Positions 37,101 through 49,136 of a stretch of 64,000 nucleotides of DNA are shown piece by piece. The stretch comes from Fasciola hepatica (Eukaryota; Platyhelminthes; Trematoda; Plagiorchiida; Fasciolidae), in contig CANUEZ040000205.1 of assembly GCA_948099385.1 (NCBI GenBank), positions 682,001 to 746,000 of the forward strand, given 5' to 3'. How positions within the stretch are numbered: position 1 is the stretch's first letter; every line of letters starts with the position of its first letter. A program made the position numbers and the translations under genes. The notes under the pieces were generated by a model, which saw only the letters and a program-made list of their open reading frames with translations, had not been told where the DNA came from and did not search any database.

Positions 37101-40100
37101 TTGTTCAGATTAGATTTGTCTAATATGATTGATCATGCAGCTTGAACGCTCAATTGTGCATTGAAATACATCGAAGCACTGTACAGATGTTTCATCCTCT
37201 AAGGGACTCGAATCATCAGCGGTGCACATCGACCGAGCCCTCACGAGCACTCCAACAACCGGTGACCATTGTGAATCGAACAACTTAACAACACAAGGCT
37301 ATCCGGGATGGCTATCAACGCTTTGTTCAACATCTACACTACATGATATAGCACCCTTCTCAAACTGGCTTCTAATTTGAATGGTAAGAACCAGCTTCGC
37401 GCACACCGATCGACTCCTATGATGGATGACTTCTCTGTAGGGGCCTAAGTACAACCAACGCATTCACAAATGAACAATCTACACAGCTTCCTTACTATGC
37501 ATGCAATTGATTAGTAGTACGAGATTAGATTAGATTAGATAAGATTTGTATAATATGATTGATCATGCAGCTTGAACGCTCAACTGAGCATTGAAATCCA
37601 TGGAAGCACTGTACAGCTGTTTCATCCTCTAAGGGACTCGACTCATCAGCAGTTCACATCGACCGAGCTCCCACGAGCACTCCAACAACCGGTGACCATT
37701 GTGAATCGAACAACTTAACAACACAAGGCTATCCGGGATGGCTCTCAACGCTTTGTTCAACATCTACACTACATGATATAGCACCCTTCTCAAACTCGCT
37801 TCAAATTTGAATGGTAAGAACCAGCTTCGCGCACACCGATCGACTCCTATGATGGATGACTTCTCTGTAGGGGCCTAAGTACAACCAACGCATTCCCAAA
37901 TGAACAACCGACACAGCTTCCTCACAATGCATGAAATTGATTATAAGTACGAGATTTGTTCAGATTAGATTTGTCTAATATGATTGATCATGCAGCTTGA
38001 ACGCTCAATTGTGCATTGAAATCCATCGAAGCACTGTACAGCTGTTTCATCCTCTAAGGGACTCGAATCATCAGCGGTGCACATCGACCGAGCCCTCACG
38101 AGCACTCCAACAACCGGTGACCATTGTGAATCGAACAACTTAACAACACAAGGCTATCCGGGATGGCTATCAACGCTTTGTTCAACATCTACACTACATG
38201 ATATAGCACCCTTCTCAAACTGGCTTCTAATTTGAATGGTAAGAACCAGCTTCGCGCACACCGATCGACTCCTATGATGGATGACTTCTCTGTAGGGGCC
38301 TAAGTACAACCAACGCATTCACAAATGAACAATCTACACAGCTTCCTTACTATGCATGCAATTGATTAGTAGTACGAGATTAGATTAGATTAGATTAGAT
38401 TTGTATAATATGATTGATCATGCAGCTTGAACGCTCAACTGAGCATTGAAATCCATGGAAGCACTGTACAGCTGTTTCATCCTCTAAGGGACTCGACTCA
38501 TCAGCAGTTCACATCGACCGAGCTCCCACGGGCACTCCAACAACCGGTGAACCATTGTGAATCGAACAACTTGACAACACAAGGCTATCCGGGATGGCTA
38601 TCAACGCTTTGTTCAACATCTACACTACATGATATAGCACCGTTCCCAAACTCGCTTCCAATTTGAATGGTAACAACCAGCTTCGCGCACACCGATCGAC
38701 TCCTATGATGGATGACTTCTCTGTAGGGGCCTAAGTACAACCAACGCATTCCCAAATGAACAACCTACACAGCTTCCTCACAATGCATGAAATTGATTAT
38801 AAGTACGAGATTTGTTCAGATTAGATTTGTCTAATATGATTGATCATGCAGCTTGAACGCTCAATTGTGCATTGAAATCCATCGAAGCACTGTACAGCTG
38901 TTTCATCCTCTAAGGGACTCGAATCATCAGCGGTGCACATCGACCGAGCCCTCACGAGCACTCCAACAACCGGTGACCATTGTGAATCGAACAACTTAAC
39001 AACACAAGGCTATCCGGGATGGCTCTCAACGCTTTGTTCAACATCTACACTACATGATATAGCACCCTTCTCAAACTGGCTTCTAATTTGAATGGTAAGA
39101 ACCAGCTTCGCGCACACCGATCGACTCCTATGATGGATGACTTCTCTGTAGGGGCCTAAGTACAACCAACGCATTCACAAATGAACAATCTACACAGCTT
39201 CCTTACTATGCATGCAATTGATTAGTAGTACGAGATTAGATTAGATTAGATAAGATTTGTATAATATGATTGATCATGCAGCTTGAACGCTCAACTGAGC
39301 ATTGAAATCCATGGAAGCACTGTACAGCTGTTTCATCCTCTAAGGGACTCGACTCATCAGCAGTTCACATCGACCGAGCTCCCACGGGCACTCCAACAAC
39401 CGGTGAACCATTGTGAATCGAACAACTTGACAACACAAGGCTATCCGGGATGGCTATCAACGCTTTGTTCAACATCTACACTACATGATATAGCACCGTT
39501 CCCAAACTCGCTTCAAATTTGAATGGTAAAAACCAGCTTCGCGCACACCGATCCACTCCTATGATGGATGACTTCTCTGTAGGGGCCTAAGTACAACCAA
39601 CGCATTCCCAAATGAACAACCTACACAGCTTCCTCACAATGCATGAAATTGATTATAAGTACGAGATTTGTTCAGATTAGATTTGTCTAATATGATTGAT
39701 CATGCAGCTTGAACGCTCAATTGTGCATTGAAATCCATCGAAGCACTGTACAGCTGTTTCATCCTCTAAGGGACTCGAATCATCAGCGGTGCACATCGAC
39801 CGAGCCCTCACGAGCACTCCAACAACCGGTGACCATTGTGAATCGAACAACTTAACAACACAAGGCTATCCGGGATGGCTCTCAACGCTTTGTTCAACAT
39901 CTACACTACATGATATAGCACCCTTCTCAAACTGGCTTCTAATTTGAATGGTAAGAACCAGCTTCGCGCACACCGATCGACTCCTATGATGGATGACTTC
40001 TCTGTAGGGGCCTAAGTACAACCAACGCATTCCCAAATGAACAATCTACACAGCTTCCTTACTATGCATGCAATTGATTAGTAGTACGAAATTAGATTAG

Positions 40101-40969
40101 ATTAGATTAGATTTGTATAATATGATTGATCATGCAGCTTGAACGCTCAACTGAGCATTGAAATCCATGGAAGCACTGTACAGCTGTTTCATCCTCTAAG
40201 GGACTCGACTCATCAGCAGTTCACATCGACCGAGCTCCCACGGGCACTCCAACAACCGGTGAACCATTGTGAATCGAACAACTTGACAACACAAGGCTAT
40301 CCGGGATGGCTATCAACGCTTTGTTCAACATCTACACTACATGATATAGCACCGTTCCCAAACTCGCTTCCAATTTGAATGGTAACAACCAGCTTCGCGC
40401 ACACCGATCGACTCCTATGATGGATGACTTCTCTGTAGGGGCCTAAGTACAACCAACGCATTCCCAAATGAACAACCTACACAGCTTCCTCACAATGCAT
40501 GAAATTGATTATAAGTACGAGATTTGTTCAGATTAGATTTGTCTAATATGATTGATCATGCAGCTTGAACGCTCAATTGTGCATTGAAATCCATCGAAGC
40601 ACTGTACAGCTGTTTCATCCTCTAAGGGATTCGACTCATCAGCAGTGCACATCGACCGAGCCCCCACGGGCACTCCAACAACCGGTGACCATTGTGAATC
40701 GAACAACTTAACAACACAAGGCTATCCGGGATGGCTCTCAACGCTTTGTTCAACATCTACACTACATGATATAGCACCCTTCTCAAACTGGCTTCTAATT
40801 TGAATGGTAAGAACCAGCTTCGCGCACACCGATCGACTCCTATGATGGATGACTTCTCTGTAGGGGCCTAAGTACAACCAACGCATTCACAAATGAACAA
40901 TCTACACAGCTTCCTTACTATGCATGCAATTGATTAGTAGTACGAGATTAGATTAGATTAGATAAGATT
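34124..40969 (+). repeat. Eight consecutive A/B dimers
   Basis: Dimer boundaries lie at tract ends 34123, 34979, 35835, 36691, 37546, 38401, 39257, 40113 and 40969, so lengths are 855 or 856 bp. The A monomers at 36,692-37,116 and 37,547-37,971 carry the B-type GAGCACTCC and GGTGACCATTG junction, which makes them 425 bp and their dimers 855. This is the longest and most regular higher-order run in the window. Confidence 0.92.
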
Positions 40970-42250
40970 TGTATAATATGATTGATCATGCAGCTTGAAC
41001 GCTCAACTGAGCATTGAAATCCATGGAAGCACTGTACAGCTGTTTCATCCTCTAAGGGACTCGACTCATCAGCAGTGCACATCGACCGAGCCCCCACGGG
41101 AACTCCAACAACCGGTGAACCATTGTGAATCGAACAACTTAACAACACAAGGCTATCCGGGATGGCTCTCAACGCTTTGTTCAACATCTACACTACATGA
41201 TATAGCACCCTTCCCAAACTCGCTTCCAATTTGAATGGTAACAACCAGCTTCGCGTACACCGATCGACTCCTATGTTGGATGACTTCTCTGTAGGGGCCT
41301 AAGTACAACCAACGCATTCCCAAATGAACAACCTACACAGCTTCCTTACTATGCATGCAATTGATTAGTAGTACGATATTAGATCAGATTAGATTAGATT
41401 TGTATAATATGATTGATCATGCAGTTTGAACGCTCAATTGTGCATTGAAATCCATCGAAGCACTGTACAGCTGTTTCATCCTCTAAGGGACTCGAATCAT
41501 CAGCGGTGCACATCGACCGAGCCCTCACGAGCACTCCAACAACTGGTGACCATTGTGAATCGAACAACTTAACAACACAAGGCTATCCGGGATGGCTATC
41601 AACGCTTTGTTCAACATCTACACTACATGATATAGCACCGTTCCCAAACTCGCTTCAAATTTGAATGGTAAAAACCAGCTTCGCGCACACCGATCGACTC
41701 CTATGATGGATGACTTCTCTGTAGGGGCCTAAGTACAACCAACGCATTCCCAAATGAACAACCTACACAGCTTCCTCACAATGCATGAAATTGATTATAA
41801 GTACGAGATTTGTTCAGATTAGATTTCTCTAATATGATTGATCTTGCAGCTTGAACGCTCAATTGTGCATTGAAATCCATCGAAGCACTGTACAGCTGTT
41901 TCATCCTCTAAGGGACTCGAATCATCACCGGTGCACATCGACCGAGCCCTCACGAGCACTCCAACAACTGGTGACCATTGTGAATCGAACAACTTAACAA
42001 CACAAGGCTATCCGGGATGGCTCTCAACGCTTTGTTCAACATCTACACTACATGATATAGCACCCTTCTCAAACTGGCTTCTAATTTGAATGGTAAGAAC
42101 CAGCTTCGCGCACACCGATCGACTCCTATGATGGATGACTTCTCTGTAGGGGCCTAAGTACAACCAACGCATTCCCAAATGAACAACCTACACAGCTTCC
42201 TTACTATGCATGCAATTGATTAGTAGTACGAGATGAGTTCAGATTAGAGG
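40970..42250 (+). repeat. Exit from the dimer region
   Basis: Tract ends lie at 41400, 41825 and 42250. The first monomer (40,970-41,400) has CGGGAACTCC, CTTCCAATTTGAATGG, GGTAACAACC, CGTACACCG, CTATGTTGGATG and ACGATATTAGATCAG. It is almost identical to 46,546-46,976. The next two are B-like (CAACTGGTGACC). The last ends in the degenerate GAGTTCAGATTAGAGG tract. Confidence 0.85.
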
Positions 42251-43107
42251 TGTATAATATGTTTGGTCATGCAGTTTGAACGCTCAACTGAGCATTGAAA
42301 TCCATGGAAGCACTGTACAGCTGTTTCATCCTCTAAGGGACTCGACTCATCAGCAGTTCACATCGACCGAGCTCCCACGGGAACTCCAACAACCGGTGAA
42401 CCATTGTGAATCGAAAAACTGAACAACACAAGGCTATCCGGGATGGCTCTCAACGCTTTGTTCAACATCTACACGACATGATATAGCACCCTTCCCAAAC
42501 TCGCTTTAAATTTGAATGGTAAGAACCAGCTTCGCGCACACCGATCGACTCCTATGATGGATGACTTCTCTGTAGGGGCCTAAGTACAACCAACGCATTC
42601 ACAAATGAACAACCTACACAGCTTCCTTACTATGCATGCAATTGATTAGTAGTACGAGATTAGATCAGACTAGATTAGATTTGTATAATATGATTGATCA
42701 TGCAGCTTGAACGCTCAACTGAGCATTGAAATCCATGGAAGCACTGTACAGCTGTTTCATCCTCTAAGGGACTCGACTCATCAGCAGTGCACATCGACCG
42801 AGCAACCACGGGCACTCCAACAACCGGTGAACCATTGTGAATCGAACAACTTAACAACACAAGGCTATCCGGGATGGCTCTCAACGCTTTGTTCAACATC
42901 TACACTACATGATATAGCACCGTTCCCTAACTCGCTTCAAATGTGAATGGTAAGAACCAGCTTCGCGCACACCGATCGACTCCTATGATGGATGACTTCT
43001 CTGTAGGGGCCTAAGTACAACCAACGCATTCCCAAATGAACAACCTACACAGCTTCCTTACTATGCATGCAATTGATTAGTAGTACGAGATGAGTTCAGA
43101 TTAGAGG
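42251..43107 (+). repeat. 857 bp dimer, copy 1
   Basis: The first monomer begins TGTATAATATGTTTGGTCAT and has GAGCTCCCACGGGAACTCC, TCGAAAAACTGAAC and CTACACGACATG. The second has GAGCAACCACGGGC, CCGTTCCCTAACTCG and CAAATGTGAATGG and ends in the degenerate GAGTTCAGATTAGAGG tract. All these private variants recur in copy 2. Confidence 0.92.
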
Positions 43108-43969
43108 TGTATAATATGTTTGGTCATGCAGTTTGAACGCTCAACTGAGCATTGAAATCCATGGAAGCACTGTACAGCTGTTTCATCCTCTAAGGGACTC
43201 GACTCATCAGCAGTTCACATCGACCGAGCTCCCACGGGAACTCCAACAACCGGTGAACCATTGTGAATCGAAAAACTGAACAACACAAGGCTATCCGGGA
43301 TGGCTCTCAACGCTTTGTTCAACATCTACACGACATGATATAGCACCCTTCCCAAACTCGCTTTAAATTTGAATGGTAAGAACCAGCTTCGCGCACACCG
43401 ATCGACTCCTATGATGGATGACTTCTCTGTAGGGGCCTAAGTACAACCAACGCATTCACAAATGAACAACCTACACAGCTTCCTTACTATGCATGCAATT
43501 GATTAGTAGTACGAGATTAGATCAGACTAGATTAGATTTGTATAATATGATTGATCATGCAGCTTGAACGCTCAACTGAGCATTGAAATCCATGGAAGCA
43601 CTGTACAGCTGTTTCATCCTCTAAGGGACTCGACTCATCAGCAGTGCACATCGACCGAGCAACCACGGGCACTCCAACAACCGGTGAACCATTGTGAATC
43701 GAACAACTTAACAACACAAGGCTATCCGGGATGGCTATCAACGCTTTGTTCAACATCTACACTACATGATATAGCACCGTTCCCTAACTCGCTTCAAATG
43801 TGAATGGTAAGAACCAGCTTCGCGCACACCGATCGACTCCTATGATGGATGACTTCTCTGTAGGGGCCTAAGTACAACCAACGCATTCCCAAATGAACAA
43901 CATACAAAGCTTCCTTACTATGCATGCAATTGTTTAATAGTACGAGATTAGATCAGATTAGATTAGATT
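43108..43969 (+). repeat. 857 bp dimer, copy 2 (862 bp with its own end tract)
   Basis: This copy matches 42,251-43,107 throughout except GGCTATCAACG for GGCTCTCAACG, ACATACAAAGC for ACCTACACAGC, and the terminal segment. The end is AATTGTTTAATAG plus a five-unit tract instead of the degenerate four-unit tract, giving 5 bp more. The duplication therefore looks recent. Confidence 0.92.
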
Positions 43970-46545
43970 TGTATAATATGATTGATCATGCAGCTTGAAC
44001 GCTCAACTGAGCATTGAAATCCATGGAAGCACTGTACAGCTGTTTCATCCTCTAAGGGACTCGACTTATCAGCAGTGCACATCGACCTAGCCCCCACGGG
44101 CACTCCAACCCCTCGTGAATCATTGTGAATCGTACAACTTAACAACACAAGGCTATCCGGGATGGCTATCAACGCTTTGTTCAACATCTACACTACATGA
44201 TATAGCACCCTTCCCAAACTCGCTTCAAATTTGAATGGTAAGAACCAGCTTCGCGCACACCGATCGACTCCTATGATGGATGACTTCTCTGTAGGGGCCT
44301 AAGTACAACCAACGCATTCCCAAATGAACAACCTACACAGCTTCCTTACTATGCATGCAATTGATTATTAGTACGAGATGAGTTCAGATTAGAGGTGTAT
44401 AATATGTTTGGTCGTGCAGTTTGAACGCTCAACTGAGCATTGAAATCCATGGAAGCACTGTACAGCTGTTTCATCCTCTAAGGGACTCGACTCATCAGCA
44501 GTGCACATCGACCTAGCCCACACGGGCACTCCAACCCCTCGTGAATCATTGTGAATCGTACAACTTAACAACACAAGGCTATCCGGGATGGCTCTCAACG
44601 CTTTGTTCAACATCTACACTACATGATATAGCACCCTTCCCAAACTCGCTTCAAATTTGAATGGTAAAAACCAGCTTCGCGCACACCGATCGACTCCTAT
44701 GATGGATGACTTCTCTGTAGGGGCCTAAGTACAACCAACGCATTCCCAAATGAACAACCTACACAGCTTCCTTACTATGCATGCAATTGATTAGTAGTAC
44801 GAGATTAGATCAGACTAGATTAGATTTGTATAATATGATTGATCATGCAGCTTGAACGCTCAACTGAGCATTGAAATCCATGGAAGCACTGTACAGCTGT
44901 TTCATCCTCTAAGGGACTCGACTCATCAGCAGTTCACATCGACCTAGCCCCCACGGGCACTCCAACAACCGGTGAACCATTGTGAATCAAACAACTTAAC
45001 AACACAAGGCTATCCGGGATGGCTCTCAACGCTTTGTTCAACATCTACACTACATGATATAGCACCCTTCCCAAACTCCCTCTAAATTTGAATGGTAAGA
45101 ACCAGCTTCGCGCACACCGATCGACTCCTATGATGGATGACTTCTCTGTAGGGGCCTAAGTACAACCAACGCATTCCCAAATGAACAACCTACACAGCTT
45201 CCTTACTATGCATGCAATTGATTAGTAGTACGAGATGAGTTCAGATTAGAGGTGTATAATATGTTTGGTCGTGCAGTTTGAACGCTCAACTGAGCATTGA
45301 AATCCATGGAAGCACTGTACAGCTGTTTCATCCTCTAAGGGACTCGACTTATCAGCAGTGCACATCGACCTAGCCCACACGGGCACTCCAACCCCTCGTG
45401 AATCATTGTGAATCGTACAACTTAACAACACAAGGCTATCCGGGATGGCTCTCAACGCTTTGTTCAACATCTACACTACATGATATAGCACCCTTCCCAA
45501 ACTCGCTTCAAATTTGAATGGTAAGAACCAGCTTCGCGCACACCGATCGACTCCTATGATGGATGACTTCTCTGTAGGGGCCTAAGTACAACCAACGCAT
45601 TCCCAAATGAACAACCTACACAGCTTCCTTACTATGCATGCAATTGATTAGTAGTACGAGATTAGATCAGACTAGATTAGATTTGTATAATATGATTGAT
45701 CATGCAGCTTGAACGCTCAACTGAGCATTGAAATCCATGGAAGCACTGTACAGCTGTTTCATCCTCTAAGGGACTCGACTCATCAGCAGTGCACATCGAC
45801 CGAGCCCCCACGGGAACTCCAACAACCGGTGAACCATTGTGAATCGAACAACTTAACAACACAAGGCTATCCGGGATGGCTCTCAACGCTTTGTTCAACA
45901 TCTACACTACATGATATAGCACCGTTCCCAAACTCGCTTTAAATTTGAATGGTAAGAACCAGCTTCGCGCACACCGATCGACTCCTATGATGGATGACTT
46001 CTCTGTAGGGGCCTAAGTACAACCAACGCATTCACAAATGAACAACCTACACAGCTTCCTTACTATGCATGCAATTGATTAGTAGTACGAGATTAGATCA
46101 GATTAGATTAGATTTGTATAATATGATTGATCATGCAGCTTGAACGCTCAACTGAGCATTGAAATCCATGGAAGCACTGTACAGCTGTTTCATCCTCTAA
46201 GGGACTCGACTTATCAGCAGTGCACATCGACCTAGCCCCCACGGGCACTCCAACCCCTCGTGAATCATTGTGAATCGTACAACTTAACAACACAAGGCTA
46301 TCCGGGATGGCTATCAACGCTTTGTTCAACATCTACACTACATGATATAGCACCCTTCCCAAACTCGCTTCAAATTTGAATGGTAAGAACCAGCTTCGCG
46401 GACACCGATCGACTCCTATGATGGATGACTTCTCTGTAGGGGCCTAAGTACAACCAACGCATTCCCAAATGAACAACCTACACAGCTTCCTTACTATGCA
46501 TGCAATTGATTAGTAGTACGAGATTAGATCAGACTAGATTAGATT
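43970..46545 (+). repeat. Cluster of monomers with the CCCCTCG variant
   Basis: Four of the six monomers here (tract ends 44395, 44826, 45252, 45683, 46114, 46545) replace AACAACCGGTGAACC with AACCCCTCGTGAATC and GAATCGAAC with GAATCGTAC, at about 44,107, 44,533, 45,390 and 46,252. They are interspersed with normal copies. The variant destroys the ACCGGT palindrome and the GAATCGAAC motif, and I found it nowhere else in the window. Confidence 0.9.
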
Positions 46546-49136
46546 TGTATAATATGATTGATCATGCAGCTTGAACGCTCAACTGAGCATTGAAATCCAT
46601 GGAAGCACTGTACAGCTGTTTCATCCTCTAAGGGACTCGACTCATCAGCAGTGCACATCGACCGAGCCCCCACGGGAACTCCAACAACCGGTGAACCATT
46701 GTGAATCGAACAACTTAACAACACAAGGCTATCCGGGATGGCTCTCAACGCTTTGTTCAACATCTACACTACATGATATAGCACCCTTCCCAAACTCGCT
46801 TCCAATTTGAATGGTAACAACCAGCTTCGCGTACACCGATCGACTCCTATGTTGGATGACTTCTCTGTAGGGGCCTAAGTACAACCAACGCATTCCCAAA
46901 TGAACATCCTACACAGCTTCCTTACTATGCATGCAATTGATTAGTAGTACGATATTAGATCAGATTAGATTAGATTTGTATAATATGATTGATCATGCAG
47001 TTTGAACGCTCAACTGAGCATTGAAATCCATGGAAGCACTGTACAGCTGTTTCATCCTCTAAGGGACTCGACTCATCAGCAGTGCACATCGACCGAGCCC
47101 CCACGGGAACTCCAACAACCGGTGCACCATTGTGAATCGAACAACTTAACAACACAAGGCTATCCGGGATGGCTCTCAACGCTTTGTTCAACATCTACAC
47201 TACATGATATAGCACCCTTCCCAAACTCGCTTCAAATTTGAAAGGTAAGAACCAGCTTCGCGCACACCGATCGACTCCTATGATGGATGACTGCTCTGTA
47301 GGGGCCTAAGTACAACCAACGCATTCCCAAATGAACAACCTACACAGCTTCCTTACTATGCATGCAATTGTTTAATAGTACGAGATTAGATCAGATTAGA
47401 TAAGATTTGTATAATATGATTGATCATGCAGCTTGAACGCTCAACTGAGCATTGAAATCCATGGAAGCACTGTACAGCTGTTTCATCCTCTAAGGGACTC
47501 GACTCATCAGCAGTGCCTATCGACCGAGCCCCCACGGGCACTCCAACAACCGGTGAACCATTGTGAATCGAACAACTTAACAACACAAGGCTATCCGGGA
47601 TGGCTATCAACGCTTTGTTCAACATCTACACTACATGATATAGCACCCTTCCCAAACTCGCTTTAAATTTGAATGGTAAGAACCAGCTTCGCGCACACCG
47701 ATAAACTCCTATGATGGATGACTTCTCTGTAGGGGCCTAAGTACAACCAACGCATTCCCAAATGAACAACCTACACAGCTTCCTTACTATGCATGCAATT
47801 GATTAGTAGTACGAGATTAGATCAGATTAGATTAGATTTGTATAATATGATTGATCATGCAGCTTGAACGCTCAACTGAGCATTGAAATCCATGGAAGCA
47901 CTGTACAGCTGTTTCATCCTCTACGGGACTCGACTCATCAGCAGTGCACATCGACCGAGCCCCCACGGGCACTCCAACAACCGGTGAACCATTGTGAATC
48001 GAACAACTTAATAACACAAGGCTATCCGGGATGGCTATCAACGCTTTGTTCAACATCTACACTACATGATATAGCACCGTTCCCAAACTCGCTTCAAATT
48101 TGAATGGTAAGAACCAGCTTCGCGCACACCGATCGACTCCTATGATGGATGACTTCTCTGTAGGGGCCTAAGTACAACCAACGCATTCTCAAATGAACAA
48201 CCTACACAGCTTCCTTACTATGCATGCAATTGATTAGTAGTACGAGATTAGATCAGATTAGATTAGATTTGTATAATATGATTGATCATGCAGCTTGAAC
48301 GCTCAACTGAGCATTGAAATCCATGGAAGCACTGTACAGCTGTTTCATCCTCTAAGGGACTCGACTCATCAGCAGTGCACATCGACCGAGCAACCACGGG
48401 CACTCCAACAACCGGTGAACCATTGTGAATCGAACAACTTAACAACACAAGGCTATCCGGGATGGCTATCAACGCTTTGTTCAACATCTACACTACATGA
48501 TATAGCACCCTTCCCAAACTCGCTTCAAATTTGAATGGTAAGAACCAGCTTCGCGCACACCGATCGACTCCTATGATGGATGACTTCTCTGTAGGCGCCT
48601 GAGTACAACCAACGCATTCACAAATGAACAACCTACACAGCTTCCTTACTATGCATGCAATTGATTAGTAGTACGAGATTAGATTAGATTAGATTAGATT
48701 AGATTTGTATATTATGATTGATCATGCAGCTTGAACGTTCAACTGAGCATTGAAATCCATGGAAGCACTGTACAGCTGTTTCATCCTCTAAGGGACTCGA
48801 CTTATCAGCAGTTCACATCGACCGAGCCCCCACGGGCACTCCAACAACCGGTGAACCATTGTGAATCGAACAACTTAACAACACAAGGCTATCCGGGATG
48901 GCTCTCAACGCTTTGTTCAACATCTACACTACATGATATAGCACCCTTCCCAAACTCGCTTCAAATTTGAAAGGTAAGAACCAGCTTCGCGTACACCGAT
49001 CGACTCCTATGATGGATGACTTCTCTGTAGGGGCCTAAGTACAACCAACGCATTCCCAAATGAACAACCTACACAGCTTCCTTACAATGCATGCAATTGA
49101 TTAGTAGTACGAGATTAGATCAGATTAGATTAGATT
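46546..49136 (+). repeat. Mixed R monomers
   Basis: Tract ends lie at 46976, 47407, 47838, 48269, 48705 and 49136. The first copy duplicates 40,970-41,400. The copy starting 47,408 has the unusual CACACCGATAAACTCC at about 47,695-47,710. The copy 48,706-49,136 has GAAAGGTAAG and CGTACACCG, a combination also found near 29,671, 30,098, 52,833 and 56,702. Confidence 0.85.

Larger units (their letters stand above)
30264..40969 (+). repeat. A/B dimeric higher-order repeat region (about 856 bp period)
   Basis: Lengths alternate about 426 and 430 bp because A and B monomers alternate. A: CCATGGAAGC, CTCGACTCATCAGCAGTTC, GAGCTCCCACGGGC, AACTTGACAAC, CACCGTTCCC, then a TGTTC-interrupted tract followed by TGTCTAATATG. 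B: CAATTGTGCATTG, CCATCGAAGC, CTCGAATCATCAGCGG, CCCTCACGAGCAC, GGTGACCATTG, CTGGCTTCTAATTTG, AACAATCTACAC, then a tract ending AGATA AGATT or AGATT AGATT and TGTATAATATG. B monomers lack one A in GGTGACC, hence the 430 bp length. The alternation is broken at about 32,832-34,123. Confidence 0.92.
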
